A DNA stretch of 64,000 nt. Origin: Actinomycetospora callitridis (lineage in GTDB: Bacteria > Actinomycetota > Actinomycetes > Mycobacteriales > Pseudonocardiaceae). Both the position numbers and the translations under genes were made by a program. The notes beneath the pieces are model-generated. The model was not told the origin of the DNA. It saw only the letters and a program-made list of their open reading frames with translations, and made no database searches. The stretch is from assembly GCF_028737265.1 (NCBI RefSeq), contig NZ_JAQZAK010000003.1, positions 124,001 to 188,000 on the forward strand, given 5' to 3'. Shown one piece after another: positions 1 through 8,715 of the stretch (within the stretch, counting starts at the first letter, position 1; each line of letters starts with the position of its first letter).

Positions 1-1
1 C

Positions 2-2023
2 GTGCGGGCCGTGGCCGTCGGCGCCTTCGGCTTCGCCGTCCTGTCGCTCCTGCCGATCGCGCTGAAGTGGTTGCTCGTCGGCCGCTGGCGGGCGCGGGAG
101 TTCCCGATCTGGGGCGTCGCCTACCTGCGCCTCTGGATCGTCAAGACGCTGGTGCGCTCGAACCCGCTGGTGCTGTTCGCGGGCACGCCGATCTACCCGC
201 TCTATCTCCGGGCCCTGGGAGCACGGATCGGCAAGGGCGCCGTGCTGCTCACCGAGCACGTGCCCGTGTGCACCGACCTGCTCACGGTCGGGCCGGGCGC
301 GCTGGTCCGCAAGGACTCCTTCCTCTCCACCCATCGCGCCCACGACGGCCGGATCCGGACCGGCGCGGTGACGATCGGCGCCGGCGCCGTCGTCGGCGAG
401 AACGTGGTGCTCGACATCGACACCGCGGTGGGCGACGACGCCACCGTCGGCCACGCCTCGTCCCTGCACCGCGGGCAGGCCGTGCCCGCGGGCGAGACCT
501 GGCAGGGGTCGCCTGCGCGGCCGACCGACACGACGTTCCCGACGGTGGCCCCGCTGCCGTGCGGGAGGCTCCGCAAGGTCGTCTACTCGCTGGTCTCGCT
601 GGCGGTCCTGCTCGCCGTCCTCCTGCCCGTCGCCATCGGCGGGGCCGCCCTGCTGCTGATGGAGATCCCCCAGTTGCGGGCGATCATCGAGCCCGGGCCC
701 GACGCGCTGACCAGCCGCCTGTTCTGGACCGAGACGCTGATCGTGTCGGTGATCGCCGTGTTCGGTCTGCTGCTCGTGGGCCTGCTGATCGTGCTCACGC
801 TGCCGCGCCTGCTCGCCCTCGGGGTGCGGGCCGACCGGGTGTACCCCCTCTACGGGGTGCGCTTCTGGCTGCACCGCTCGGTGGCGGCGCTGACCAACGT
901 CATGGCGTTCACCTACCTCTTCGGCGACAGCTCGGCCATCGCCCACTACCTCGGGCGGCTCGGCTACCGGATGCGTCCCCTGGTCCAGACCGGGTCCAAC
1001 TTCGGGATGGCGGTGAAGCACGAGAGCCCGTACCTCACCCACGTCGGCGCCGGCACGGTGGTCGCGGACGGGCTGTCGGTGATGAACGCCGACTACTCGG
1101 CCACCTCGTTCCGGGTGTCACGCACCTCGATCGGCGCCCGCAACTTCCTCGGCAACCGGATCGCCTACCCGGCGCAGGGCCGGACCGGCGACGACTGCCT
1201 GCTCGCCACCAAGGTGATGGTCCCGATCGACGGTCCGGTCCGGGAGGGCGTCGGCCTGCTCGGCTCCCCCGCGTTCGAGATCCCGCGGACCGTCGCCCGG
1301 GACAGCGCCCTCGACCGGAGCCCCGAGGACCTGGCCCGCGGCGTGGCCGGCAAGAACCGGCACAACGGTGTGACGATGGCGCTGCACCTGCTCGTGCGCT
1401 GGTGGCTCGTCCTCGGGATGGCCGCGATCGTCGCCTGCATCGCCGCCGTACCGGTCCGGCTCGGCGCCCTGGAGATGCTGGCCGCACAGTTGGTGATCCT
1501 CGTGTGGGGGTCGCTGTGGCTGGTGCTCGTGGAGCGGAGCGTGGCCGGGCTCCAGTGCCGGGCCCCGGAGGGGCGGTCGATCTACGACCGGGCCTTCTGG
1601 CGCCACGAGCGCTTCTGGAAGGTCGCCCTCCCGGACTGGGTGATGCTGTTCAACGGCACGCCCTACAAGAACCTGGTCTGGCGGATGCTCGGCGTCCGGA
1701 TCGGCGCGCGCGTCTTCGACGACGGCGTGAACCTCACCGAGCGCACCTTCACCGTGATCGGCGACGAGTGCACCTTCAACGAGGGCACCGTCCTGCAGGG
1801 CCACTCGCAGGAGGACGGCGCCTTCAAGTCCGACCACGTGCGGATCGGTGCACGCGTCACGCTCGGGGTCGGTGCCTTCGTGCACTACGGGACGACGGTC
1901 GGCGACGACGCCGTCCTCGCCCCGGACACCTTCCTCATGAAGGGTGAGGAGGTGCCCCCGGGCGAGCGGTGGGGCGGCAACCCGGCCCGTGAGATGGCGG
2001 CGACGACGGAGGGACATCGATGA
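2..2023 (+). CDS. Pls/PosA-type synthetase, C-terminal part (5' end outside window)
   Basis: The visible 673 residues contain three left-handed beta-helix (hexapeptide) segments, roughly residues 60-170, 310-430 and 555-660, recognisable by repeated I/V-G-x-x-A/V steps such as VTIGAGAVVGENV. They are separated by hydrophobic membrane blocks near 5-25, 190-225, 245-275 and 460-515. This layout is that of the C-terminal half of Pls/PosA family proteins, in which an adenylation domain and carrier domain precede a membrane-bound acyltransferase-like region; these make epsilon-poly-lysine-like or other short cationic products. The frame is open to the window edge, so the adenylation half probably lies upstream and the GTG at base 2 is not a proven start. 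The stop overlaps the next gene by four bases. The product made here cannot be told from this half alone. Confidence 0.75.
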   Translation: MRAVAVGAFGFAVLSLLPIALKWLLVGRWRAREFPIWGVAYLRLWIVKTLVRSNPLVLFAGTPIYPLYLRALGARIGKGAVLLTEHVPVCTDLLTVGPGALVRKDSFLSTHRAHDGRIRTGAVTIGAGAVVGENVVLDIDTAVGDDATVGHASSLHRGQAVPAGETWQGSPARPTDTTFPTVAPLPCGRLRKVVYSLVSLAVLLAVLLPVAIGGAALLLMEIPQLRAIIEPGPDALTSRLFWTETLIVSVIAVFGLLLVGLLIVLTLPRLLALGVRADRVYPLYGVRFWLHRSVAALTNVMAFTYLFGDSSAIAHYLGRLGYRMRPLVQTGSNFGMAVKHESPYLTHVGAGTVVADGLSVMNADYSATSFRVSRTSIGARNFLGNRIAYPAQGRTGDDCLLATKVMVPIDGPVREGVGLLGSPAFEIPRTVARDSALDRSPEDLARGVAGKNRHNGVTMALHLLVRWWLVLGMAAIVACIAAVPVRLGALEMLAAQLVILVWGSLWLVLVERSVAGLQCRAPEGRSIYDRAFWRHERFWKVALPDWVMLFNGTPYKNLVWRMLGVRIGARVFDDGVNLTERTFTVIGDECTFNEGTVLQGHSQEDGAFKSDHVRIGARVTLGVGAFVHYGTTVGDDAVLAPDTFLMKGEEVPPGERWGGNPAREMAATTEGHR

Positions 2024-2625
2024 GATCGAGGAGCGGCCACGCCGTCGCGGCGGCCCTGGCGGCGGCCGTGCTCGTCCTCGGCGCGGGCTGCGCGTCGGGC
2101 TCGGGGTCGCCCCCGGTCCCCGCGCCCTCGTCGGCGCCCGGTCCGGCCGCCTCGGCGGAGCCCGCCGAGGACGACGCCGCGTCCCCGGAGACGCCCGACG
2201 CCCCGGTTCTCGCGTTCGGCGCGACGCACGTCTTCGCCGACGGCAACGCGGTGACCGTGTCCGCTCCGGTCGCGGGGGCGGCGGTGGCCGGCGCGCCGTT
2301 CCCGCGCTCCCTCGAGGTGACGGTCACCGTCCGGAACGGGACCCCGGTGGCCGAGGACCTGTCCCGGTTCGGGTTCGACGCCTCGGTGCCGGGGCCGCCG
2401 GGGGCGACGGAGGACCGGGAGGCGCCGGCCGTCGACGACGGCCCGTCCGGGGCGTTGGCTCCCGGAGAGCAGCGGACCTTCCCGCTGCGCTTCGGCCTCC
2501 CCGACCCCGGTCCGGCCGAGGTCACCGTCGAGGTCGCGAAGGCCGACCAGACCGCGCCCGGGCAGGACGTCCCGGGCAGCGACGAGGCACCGGGCGCGGT
2601 GGTCGACTACGAGGGGCTCGTCTAG
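2020..2625 (+). CDS. secreted lipoprotein of unknown function
   Basis: This 201-residue protein starts with a basic n-region and hydrophobic core ending in a lipobox (LGAGC, Cys near residue 24), so it should be lipid-anchored outside the membrane. A low-complexity Pro/Ala/Ser/Glu linker follows to about residue 65. After it comes a domain with alternating beta-type segments (VTVSAPVAGAAV, LEVTVTVRNGT) that resembles the DUF4352-like immunoglobulin-type folds of actinobacterial lipoproteins; that likeness is inferred by eye. ATG overlaps the stop of the Pls-type gene (ATGA), so the two are probably translated together. Its stop codon overlaps the convergent monooxygenase stop. Confidence 0.7.
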   Translation: MRSRSGHAVAAALAAAVLVLGAGCASGSGSPPVPAPSSAPGPAASAEPAEDDAASPETPDAPVLAFGATHVFADGNAVTVSAPVAGAAVAGAPFPRSLEVTVTVRNGTPVAEDLSRFGFDASVPGPPGATEDREAPAVDDGPSGALAPGEQRTFPLRFGLPDPGPAEVTVEVAKADQTAPGQDVPGSDEAPGAVVDYEGLV

Positions 2626-3662
2626 CCCTTCTCGACGAGCGGTGTGACCTCGGTGCCCAGGAGCTCGATCGAGTGCAGGAGATCCTCGTGCGCCAGGCGC
2701 GGGTTGGTCATCTGCAGGTTGATCCGCTCCACGCCGCCCAGCTGCTCGGAGACGCGCAGGACCTTCTCCGCCACGGTGCGCGGGTCGCCGACGAAGAACG
2801 CGCCGTCGGGGCCGCGCATGGCGTCGAACGCGCGCCGCGTCGGCGGCATCCCGCCGCGCTCGGCGGCGACCGTCGTGAACATCTCCTCCCACCCCGGGTA
2901 GAAGGAGTTCGTGGCCTTGGCGACGTCGTCGCCGAGGAAGCCGAAGCAGTGCAGGCCCACCCGCAGCGCCTCCGGCGGGTGCCCGGCGTGCTCGCCCGCG
3001 CGTCGGTAGAGGTCGACGAGCGGGGCGAACTGCTTCGGCTCGCCCCCGATGATCGCGATCATCAGCGGCAGGCCGAGCAGCCCGGCCCGCGCGAACGACT
3101 CGGGCGTCCCGCCGACGCCGACCCAGATCGGCAGGCGCTCCTGGGACGGCCGCGGGTAGACGGGCTGGTTCGTCAGGGCCGGGCGGTGCTGGCCCGACCA
3201 CGTCACCACCGGCGACTCGTTGATCTTCAGGAGCAGGTCGAGCTTCTCGGTGAACAGCTCGTCGTAGTCCTCGAACGCCAGCCCGAACAGCGGGAACGCC
3301 TCGACGAACGAGCCACGGCCGACGACGAGGTCGACGCGGCCGCGCGAGATGAGGTCGATCGTCGCGAACTCCTGGAACACCCGGACCGGGTCGGCGGCGG
3401 ACAGCACCGTCACCGCGCTGCGCAGGCGGATCCGATCGGTGCGCGCCGCCGCGGCGGCGAGGATCACCGGGGGCGCGGCGTCGTAGTACTCGCTGCGGTG
3501 GTGCTCGCCGATCCCGTAGGAGTGCAGGCCGACGCGGTCGGCGAGCGCGATCTCCTCCAGGAGGTGCTCGAAGCGCTCCTCCGGGCCGATCTCGCGTCCG
3601 GTCGACGGGTCGGTGACGCGGGCGACGAAGCTGTCGACGCCCAGGAGCACGGAGTCGGCCAC
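2622..3662 (-). CDS. LLM-class flavin-dependent monooxygenase
   Basis: A 346-residue member of the bacterial luciferase-like family, TIM-barrel oxidoreductases that use reduced F420 or FMN. The N-terminal GVDSFVARV, the EHHRSEY motif near residue 49, and the later VGVGGTPES and FVGDPRTVAEKV segments match the family and its usual length. The GTG start shares one base with the htpG stop (TAGTG), so it is most likely translated by reinitiation behind htpG. The coenzyme and substrate are not evident. It converges on the lipoprotein gene with overlapping stop codons. Confidence 0.8.
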   Translation of the reverse strand: MADSVLLGVDSFVARVTDPSTGREIGPEERFEHLLEEIALADRVGLHSYGIGEHHRSEYYDAAPPVILAAAAARTDRIRLRSAVTVLSAADPVRVFQEFATIDLISRGRVDLVVGRGSFVEAFPLFGLAFEDYDELFTEKLDLLLKINESPVVTWSGQHRPALTNQPVYPRPSQERLPIWVGVGGTPESFARAGLLGLPLMIAIIGGEPKQFAPLVDLYRRAGEHAGHPPEALRVGLHCFGFLGDDVAKATNSFYPGWEEMFTTVAAERGGMPPTRRAFDAMRGPDGAFFVGDPRTVAEKVLRVSEQLGGVERINLQMTNPRLAHEDLLHSIELLGTEVTPLVEKG

Positions 3663-5518
3663 TAGAGGGCCTTCTGCAGGCGCGCGGCCAGGGTCGTGAC
3701 GAACGCGGCCGGCTCGGCGAGGTCGCCGCCCTCGGCGAGCAGCGCCATGCCGTAGAGCAGCTCGGCGAGGTCCTTCTCCGCCTTGCCCTCCGACTGCGCG
3801 GACTGCAGGCCGGTGACCAGCGGGTGCGACGGGTTGAGCTCGAGGATCCGCTTGACCTTCGGCGGCTCCTGCCCCATCGCCCGGTACATCTTCTCCAGGG
3901 TCGGGGTGAGGTCGCCGGGGTCGCCGACCAGGCAGGCCGGCGAGGTGGTCAGGCGCGAGGACAGGCGCACCTCCTTGACCTCCTCGGCGAGCTCGGTGCC
4001 CATCCAGGAGAGCAGGTCGTCGAAGCCCTCCGGGGTCTCCTTCTCGTCGCCCAGGTCGACCTCGCCCTTGGCCACCGACGCCAGCGGGGTGCCGTCGAAC
4101 TCGGAGACCGCGTCGACCCACACCTCGTCGACGGGGTCGGTGAGCAACAGGACCTCGTAGCCCTTCGCACGGAACGCCTCGAGGTGCGGGGAGTTCTCCA
4201 GTCCCGAGCGGGAGTCGCCGGTGGCGTAGTAGATCGAGTCCTGGCCCTCGGGCATGCGCTCCTTGTAGGCCGCGAGGGTCGTCGGCTCGTCGGCGCTGTG
4301 CGTCGACGGGAACGAGCAGATGTCGAGGATGGCCTTCTGGTTGTCGTGGTCGGAGAGCAGGCCCTCCTTGACGGCCTTCCCGAGCTCGCGCCAGAACGTC
4401 GCGTACTTCTCGGGCTCGTTCTCCTGCATCGCCTTGACGGTCTGCAGGACCTTGCGGACCAGCCGCTTCCGGATCATCTGGATCTGGCGGTCCTGCTGGA
4501 GGATCTCGCGCGAGACGTTGAGCGAGAGGTCCTGCGCGTCGACGACGCCCTTGACGAAGCGCAGGTACTCGGGGACGAGCGCCTCGCAGTCGTCCATGAC
4601 GAACACGCGCTTGACGTAGAGCTGCACGCCGCGCTTGTGCTCGCGCATGAACAGGTCCATCGGCGCGTGGCTCGGCAGGAACAGCAGCGCCTGGTACTCG
4701 AACGTGCCCTCCGCGGAGAGCCGCATGGTCTCCAGCGGCTCCTGCCAGTCGTGCGAGACGTGGCGGTAGAACTCCGCGTACTCCTCGTCGCTGACCTCGG
4801 ACTGCGAGCGCGCCCAGAGCGCCTTGCGGGAGTTGACGGGCTCCTGCGAGCCCTCCTCCTCGCCCGGGTCCAGCCGGATCGGCCAGGTGATGAAGTCGGA
4901 GTAGCGCTTGACGATGCGCCGCACCGTGTCCGGGTTCGCGTAGTCGTGCAGCGAGTCCTCGGCGTCCTCGGGCTTGAGGTGCAGGGTGATCGCGGTGCCC
5001 TGCGGGGCATCCGCGGCGGGCTCGAGGGTGTAGGTCCCCTCCCCCGCCGACTCCCAGTGCACGCCCTCGGCGGTGCCGGCCTTGCGGGTGGTCATCTCGA
5101 CGCGGTCGGCGACCATGAAGCTCGAGTAGAAGCCGATCCCGAACTGGCCGATCAGCTCGGCGGTCTGCTCCTTGCTCCCGGCCGACTCCGCCTCGTTCAT
5201 CTGCCGCAGCATCTCGGCGGTGCCGGACTTCGCGATGGTGCCGATGAGCTCGACGACCTCCTCGCGCGTCATGCCGATGCCGTTGTCGCGCACGGTCAGC
5301 GTGCGCGCCTCGGCGTCGGTGACGAGGTCGACGTGGAGGTCGTCGGTCTCGACCGCGACGTCCTTGTCGACGTAGCTCGCGAGCCGGACCTTGTCCAGCG
5401 CGTCCGAGGCGTTGGACACCAGCTCGCGCAGGAAGACGTCCTTGTCGGAGTAGATCGAGTGGATCATCAGCTGGAGCAGCTGACGGGCCTCGGCCTGGAA
5501 CTCGATCGTCTCGCTCAT
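3662..5518 (-). CDS. htpG: Molecular chaperone HtpG (Hsp90)
   Basis: A 618-residue bacterial Hsp90, a cytosolic ATP-dependent chaperone working as a homodimer. The GHKL ATPase motifs are visible: ELVSNASDALDK near residues 32-43 (ATP/Mg contact Glu and Asn), DNGIGM near 79-84, and GQFGIGFYSSF near 125-135. The middle domain carries the conserved NVSREILQQ stretch. A purine-rich Shine-Dalgarno (GGGGAGAGGA) precedes the ATG at 5518; longer in-frame extensions lack one. The downstream flavin monooxygenase overlaps by one base. I see no CIRCE or HspR/HAIR operator in the 5519-5754 gap. Confidence 0.95.
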   Translation of the reverse strand: MSETIEFQAEARQLLQLMIHSIYSDKDVFLRELVSNASDALDKVRLASYVDKDVAVETDDLHVDLVTDAEARTLTVRDNGIGMTREEVVELIGTIAKSGTAEMLRQMNEAESAGSKEQTAELIGQFGIGFYSSFMVADRVEMTTRKAGTAEGVHWESAGEGTYTLEPAADAPQGTAITLHLKPEDAEDSLHDYANPDTVRRIVKRYSDFITWPIRLDPGEEEGSQEPVNSRKALWARSQSEVSDEEYAEFYRHVSHDWQEPLETMRLSAEGTFEYQALLFLPSHAPMDLFMREHKRGVQLYVKRVFVMDDCEALVPEYLRFVKGVVDAQDLSLNVSREILQQDRQIQMIRKRLVRKVLQTVKAMQENEPEKYATFWRELGKAVKEGLLSDHDNQKAILDICSFPSTHSADEPTTLAAYKERMPEGQDSIYYATGDSRSGLENSPHLEAFRAKGYEVLLLTDPVDEVWVDAVSEFDGTPLASVAKGEVDLGDEKETPEGFDDLLSWMGTELAEEVKEVRLSSRLTTSPACLVGDPGDLTPTLEKMYRAMGQEPPKVKRILELNPSHPLVTGLQSAQSEGKAEKDLAELLYGMALLAEGGDLAEPAAFVTTLAARLQKAL

Positions 5519-5754
5519 ACGTCCTCTCCCCGGGGTGGGTCTCGCGGTGCGCTGTCGAGGATATCGACTGCTCCCCGCCCGCTCCGGGGGTGCGGGGCGG
5601 GGTGCCGACCGACGGTGGCCCGAGGGGCGCCGTCGAGACGAGATCGCTCCGGCTGCTCCGTGAACCCGATGTGACAGGGTCCCTGGAGCACCCCGCGGAT
5701 CATGGCCGTCAGCACGAGGGATCCGGCAGGAGGAGCGCTGCGTCGAACCGGCGT
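5519..5754. other. Divergent gap between htpG and the AbiEi-like gene
   Basis: These 236 bases hold the promoter regions of both divergent genes. No clear -35/-10 pair stands out. The only structured part is the imperfect hairpin at 5654-5693, annotated separately. Confidence 0.5.
5654..5693. repeat. 39-bp hairpin repeat, copy A
   Basis: Outer arms TGCTCC/GGAGCA and inner arms ACCC/GGGT bracket a short loop. About 31 of 39 positions match copy B at 6659-6697 in the same orientation. The two copies lie on either side of the AbiEi-like/DUF559 gene. Unlike copy B, this one sits in a divergent, promoter-bearing gap, so a purely terminator role is unlikely. Confidence 0.55.
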
Positions 5755-6648
5755 ATGGACACCGAGAACGATCTCGCCGCTCTCCTTCGCCGTCAGGACG
5801 GAGTGGTCTCCCGCGCCCAGGCACTCGCCTGTGGCCTCACAGGTGCGGCGATCGACCACCGACTCGCCCGGGGACTGTGGACGTTGCTGTGGCCGTGCGT
5901 GTACCTGTCGGCGGCGCATGCGCTCGGACCGAGGGTCCGGGTGCGGGCGGCGTCGCTGTGGCTGGGACCGGGCGCCACGCTGATCGGGGCTGGCGCGGCC
6001 TGGTGGTGGCGGCTGCTCGACGAACCTCCCGAGGTCCTGCGCTTCGCCGTGCCACCGGAGCATCGTGTCCGCTCACGCATCGACGTGAAGGTCGTGCGGC
6101 GGGCCCTCGAGGGGGCACGCACCATCCAGCACGGGGTGCCGGTGGTCCCCAAGGCGTACGCCGTGGTCGACGCCGCCGCGGAGCGGGGACTGCACGGCGG
6201 CGCGGCGCTCATGGATCGGGCCCTGCTCTCGGGGCGCGTCACCCTCGAGGGCCTGCGGCGCGCTCACCGCTCGCGTCTCGGTCGGCCGGGTTCGGCGATC
6301 GTCGCGCGTCTGCTCGCGCTCGCCGCCGGCGGCGCGCGGTCCGAAGCCGAGCGACGTGCCCACGACCTCCTGCGCGCGGCGGGCATCACCGGCTGGCTCG
6401 CCGACCACCACGTCGTGCTCCCGGGCTACGGGACCGCGGTGCTCGACCTCGCCTTCCCGGCCGTCCGTGTCGTCGTCGAGATCGACGGCTGGGCCTACCA
6501 CCGCGACCTGCCGGCGTTCCGCCGCGACCACGCCCGCCAGAACGCCCTCGTGCTCGCGGGGTGGACGGTGCTCCGCATCGACCGGCACCAGATCGAGGGC
6601 GACCCCGACGCGATCCTCGCGGTCGTGGTGGCGGCCCTCGTCGCGTGA
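5755..6648 (+). CDS. AbiEi-like antitoxin-type N-terminus with DUF559 nuclease-fold C-terminus
   Basis: A 297-residue protein. The N-terminus (LLRRQDGVVSRAQALACG, about residues 8-25) looks like the winged-helix domain of type IV AbiEi-family antitoxins. The C-terminal quarter carries a DUF559/Vsr-like restriction-endonuclease fold: a conserved Glu in SEAERRAHDLLR, Asp in LDLAFP, then VVVEIDGWAYH, and RIDRHQIEGDPD at the end. Such solitary fusions are common in actinobacteria and their role is not established; a DNA-modifying or regulatory role is inference. No AbiEii-type toxin gene is adjacent. The ATG is chosen by domain position; a purine-rich site lies about 20 bases upstream, farther than usual. 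The gene lies between the two hairpin repeats. Confidence 0.7.
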   Translation: MDTENDLAALLRRQDGVVSRAQALACGLTGAAIDHRLARGLWTLLWPCVYLSAAHALGPRVRVRAASLWLGPGATLIGAGAAWWWRLLDEPPEVLRFAVPPEHRVRSRIDVKVVRRALEGARTIQHGVPVVPKAYAVVDAAAERGLHGGAALMDRALLSGRVTLEGLRRAHRSRLGRPGSAIVARLLALAAGGARSEAERRAHDLLRAAGITGWLADHHVVLPGYGTAVLDLAFPAVRVVVEIDGWAYHRDLPAFRRDHARQNALVLAGWTVLRIDRHQIEGDPDAILAVVVAALVA

Positions 6649-6657
6649 TCCCTCCGA

Positions 6658-6697
6658 GTGCTCCGGGAACCCGATGTCATCGGGTTGCGAGAGCACC
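6658..6697. terminator. Hairpin repeat copy B between convergent genes
   Basis: Outer stem GTGCTC/GAGCAC and a perfect inner stem AACCCGATG/CATCGGGTT with a one-base gap. It lies between the convergent ends of the AbiEi-like gene (stop 6648) and the small membrane protein. The TGA of the latter (6677-6679) falls inside the inner arm. A bidirectional intrinsic terminator is the simplest reading. It is related to copy A at 5654. Confidence 0.6.
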
Positions 6698-7081
6698 CGG
6701 AGCGATCATGACGTGTGGCCGGGCCCGCACCGCCCAGACCGCCAGCGGCACCGCGGTGCCGACGATCGCGACGCCCAGCGGGACGTGCACCGCGAGCACA
6801 CCGGTGGCCCCGAGGGCGACCTGCGCGACCTCGCCGACGACGAGCGCCGCCGAGACCCCGATCGGCCAGGCCGGGAGCCGGCCGGGTCGCCAGGCGAGCA
6901 CGGCGAGCGGGACCTGCACCGTCGCGACCAGCAGCAACGTGCCGCCGACGGCCTGGTGGACGATCAGCCCGACCACCGAGGCCTGCAGGATGCCGCCGGC
7001 GGCGACGGCCTGGACGACGGTCATGGCCGCGTGCAGCACGGCGACGATCCGGAAGAGGCCCACGGCCAGGCGATCAACCAT
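6677..7081 (-). CDS. Small four-helix membrane protein
   Basis: A 134-residue hydrophobic protein with about four membrane segments and a motif-poor sequence; histidines occur in the segments (LHAAMT, VHQAVGG, VHVPLG), as is common in heme- or metal-associated small membrane proteins. I do not recognise a named family. Its ATG overlaps the end of the multicopper oxidase by 8 bases, so the two are co-translated and may work together in periplasmic or copper redox chemistry; that link rests on position only. The last codons lie in the hairpin repeat. Confidence 0.65.
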   Translation of the reverse strand: MVDRLAVGLFRIVAVLHAAMTVVQAVAAGGILQASVVGLIVHQAVGGTLLLVATVQVPLAVLAWRPGRLPAWPIGVSAALVVGEVAQVALGATGVLAVHVPLGVAIVGTAVPLAVWAVRARPHVMIAPGALATR

Positions 7082-8555
7082 GGTCGTGGCCCGCGATCGT
7101 CGTCGCGGCCCGCTGACCGGCGCCGACGACGAGGAACTGCAGCATCATGCCGTCGTCCTCGTGGCGCAGCAGGTGGCAGTGGAGCATGTAGGGCACCTCC
7201 GGGTCGGTGTGCGGGCCGACGCGCACCAGTGCGCGGACGGTGGTCGACGGGGGCACGGCGACGGTGTCCTTCCACGCGCGCTCGCCCGCCGGGACGTCCG
7301 GTTCGAGCACCTGCATCCGGGCGTCGTGGACGTGCATGTTGTGCGGCAGCGTGTGCCGGTTGGTGAACTCCCAGATCTCCGTCGCCGCGGCCGGGACGAC
7401 CTCGTCGATCCGGGACATGTCCATCGCCCGGCCGTTGATCCGGTTGTTCGAGAGCACGAAGCGGCGGGTGCGGCCGCCCTCCGCGAGCGGGGTCTCGCGG
7501 GACAGGCGAGCGGGCACCGGGGGCGAGGTCGTCAGCCGGGCGGCGGGCCGCAGCTCGAGCAGGTCGAAGGAGTCGTCCGCTCCCGCCGCGCGCGTGACGC
7601 CGTTGACCGCCCCCAGGTCGTGGGACAGCGAGCGGAGCACCCGACGGCGGCCGGGGGCGACGTCGACGACGACCTCGGCGCGCTCCCCCGGGGTCAGCAC
7701 GACGCCGGTGACCGTGCGCGGCGCCGGGAGCAGACCGCCATCGGTGCCGACGAGGGTCAGCGGCGCCTCGTCGTCCACGGCCACCCGGTAGCTGCGCGCC
7801 GACGAGGCGTTGAGGACGCGCAGGCGCACCCGGGTCGTGGTGACGTCGAGGTACGGCGCGATCGTGCCGTTGACCAGCACCGTGTCGCCCAGCAGGCCGA
7901 CGGAGTTGCGGTGCTGCTCGTCGAAGGACCCGTCCGGGGCGAAGCTGCGGTCGGTGAGGACGAGCGGCACGTCGTCGACGCCGTAGTCGGACGGGAGGGC
8001 GGCAGGGATGTCGTCGTCGACCAGGAACAACCCGAACAGCCCCCGGAGGACGTGGCGCTCGGTCTGTCCGTGGGGGTGCGGGTGGTACCAGAGCGTCGCC
8101 GCCGGCTGGTCGACGCGCCAGGACGCCTCCCACGTGGCGCCGGGGGCGATCGGCTGGTGCGGGCCGCCGTCGGCGCGAGCGGGCACGCTCGCCCCGTGCC
8201 AGTGGGTGGTCGTGGTCCCCGCCAGGCGGTTGGTCACCCGGAGCACGACGTCGTCCCCGCGCGCCACCCGCACCGTGGGGCCGCCGAACGGCAGGCCGCC
8301 GTAGCCCCAGGTCGGGGTGGCGACGCCGGGGAGGAAGGAGCTCGTGCCGGGGGCGGCGACGAGCTCGACGACCCGCCGGCCAGCGGCGTCGCGGGTGGAC
8401 GGCGCGAGCGGCGGGATCGCGAGGGGGCGCGGCGAGGCTCCGAGGTCGCGGATGCCGGGGTTGCCGTTCGCGCACCCCGCGACGGAGCTGACGGCCACGG
8501 CGCCGGCGGCGGCGAGCGTGGCGCCCAGGAAGCGGCGGCGGGACAACGGGGACAC
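7074..8555 (-). CDS. Tat-exported multicopper oxidase
   Basis: A 493-residue three-cupredoxin-domain oxidase that oxidises metal ions or phenols and reduces oxygen to water at the cell surface. All four copper motifs are present: HWHG (about 118-121), WYHPHPHG (156-163), HTLPHNMHVHD (near 401) and HCHLLRHEDDGM (near 459), including the type 1 Cys and the trinuclear histidines. The N-terminus reads SRRRFLGATLAAAGAV followed by a cysteine (SVAGC), a Tat signal with a possible lipobox, which sets the GTG start at 8555. It resembles the CueO/SufI/bilirubin oxidase group. It is followed by an overlapping small membrane protein and lies beside a two-component system that may or may not control it. 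Confidence 0.88.
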   Translation of the reverse strand: MSPLSRRRFLGATLAAAGAVAVSSVAGCANGNPGIRDLGASPRPLAIPPLAPSTRDAAGRRVVELVAAPGTSSFLPGVATPTWGYGGLPFGGPTVRVARGDDVVLRVTNRLAGTTTTHWHGASVPARADGGPHQPIAPGATWEASWRVDQPAATLWYHPHPHGQTERHVLRGLFGLFLVDDDIPAALPSDYGVDDVPLVLTDRSFAPDGSFDEQHRNSVGLLGDTVLVNGTIAPYLDVTTTRVRLRVLNASSARSYRVAVDDEAPLTLVGTDGGLLPAPRTVTGVVLTPGERAEVVVDVAPGRRRVLRSLSHDLGAVNGVTRAAGADDSFDLLELRPAARLTTSPPVPARLSRETPLAEGGRTRRFVLSNNRINGRAMDMSRIDEVVPAAATEIWEFTNRHTLPHNMHVHDARMQVLEPDVPAGERAWKDTVAVPPSTTVRALVRVGPHTDPEVPYMLHCHLLRHEDDGMMLQFLVVGAGQRAATTIAGHDHG

Positions 8556-8643
8556 GACGAAGAGCGTCGCGGCGGGCGAGGGTGGCGGTCGTCGTCGCGA
8601 CGACGTGTCCGCGACGTACGCCCGAGGGCGTAGGGACCCTGAG

Positions 8644-8715
8644 GGTGCGCTGCGCGCATGTGAGCACTTCGGAGTGCTGGAGCACTCGAAACTGCTCACA
8701 TGCGCGCAGCGCACC
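8644..8715. terminator. Large hairpin, 34-bp arms, at the response regulator 3' end
   Basis: The arms at 8644-8677 and 8682-8715 match at 31 of 34 positions around a 4-base loop (TGGA). The response regulator TGA (8696-8698) lies inside one arm. A close relative lies at 29804-29874, sharing the CATGTGAGCAGTT core. It lies between the regulator 3' end and the start of the multicopper oxidase, where it would stop regulator transcription from entering the oxidase gene. Confidence 0.75.

Noticed and set aside
5519..5600. CIRCE or HAIR heat-shock operator before htpG
   Set aside because: Neither the CIRCE nor the HspR inverted repeat is present.
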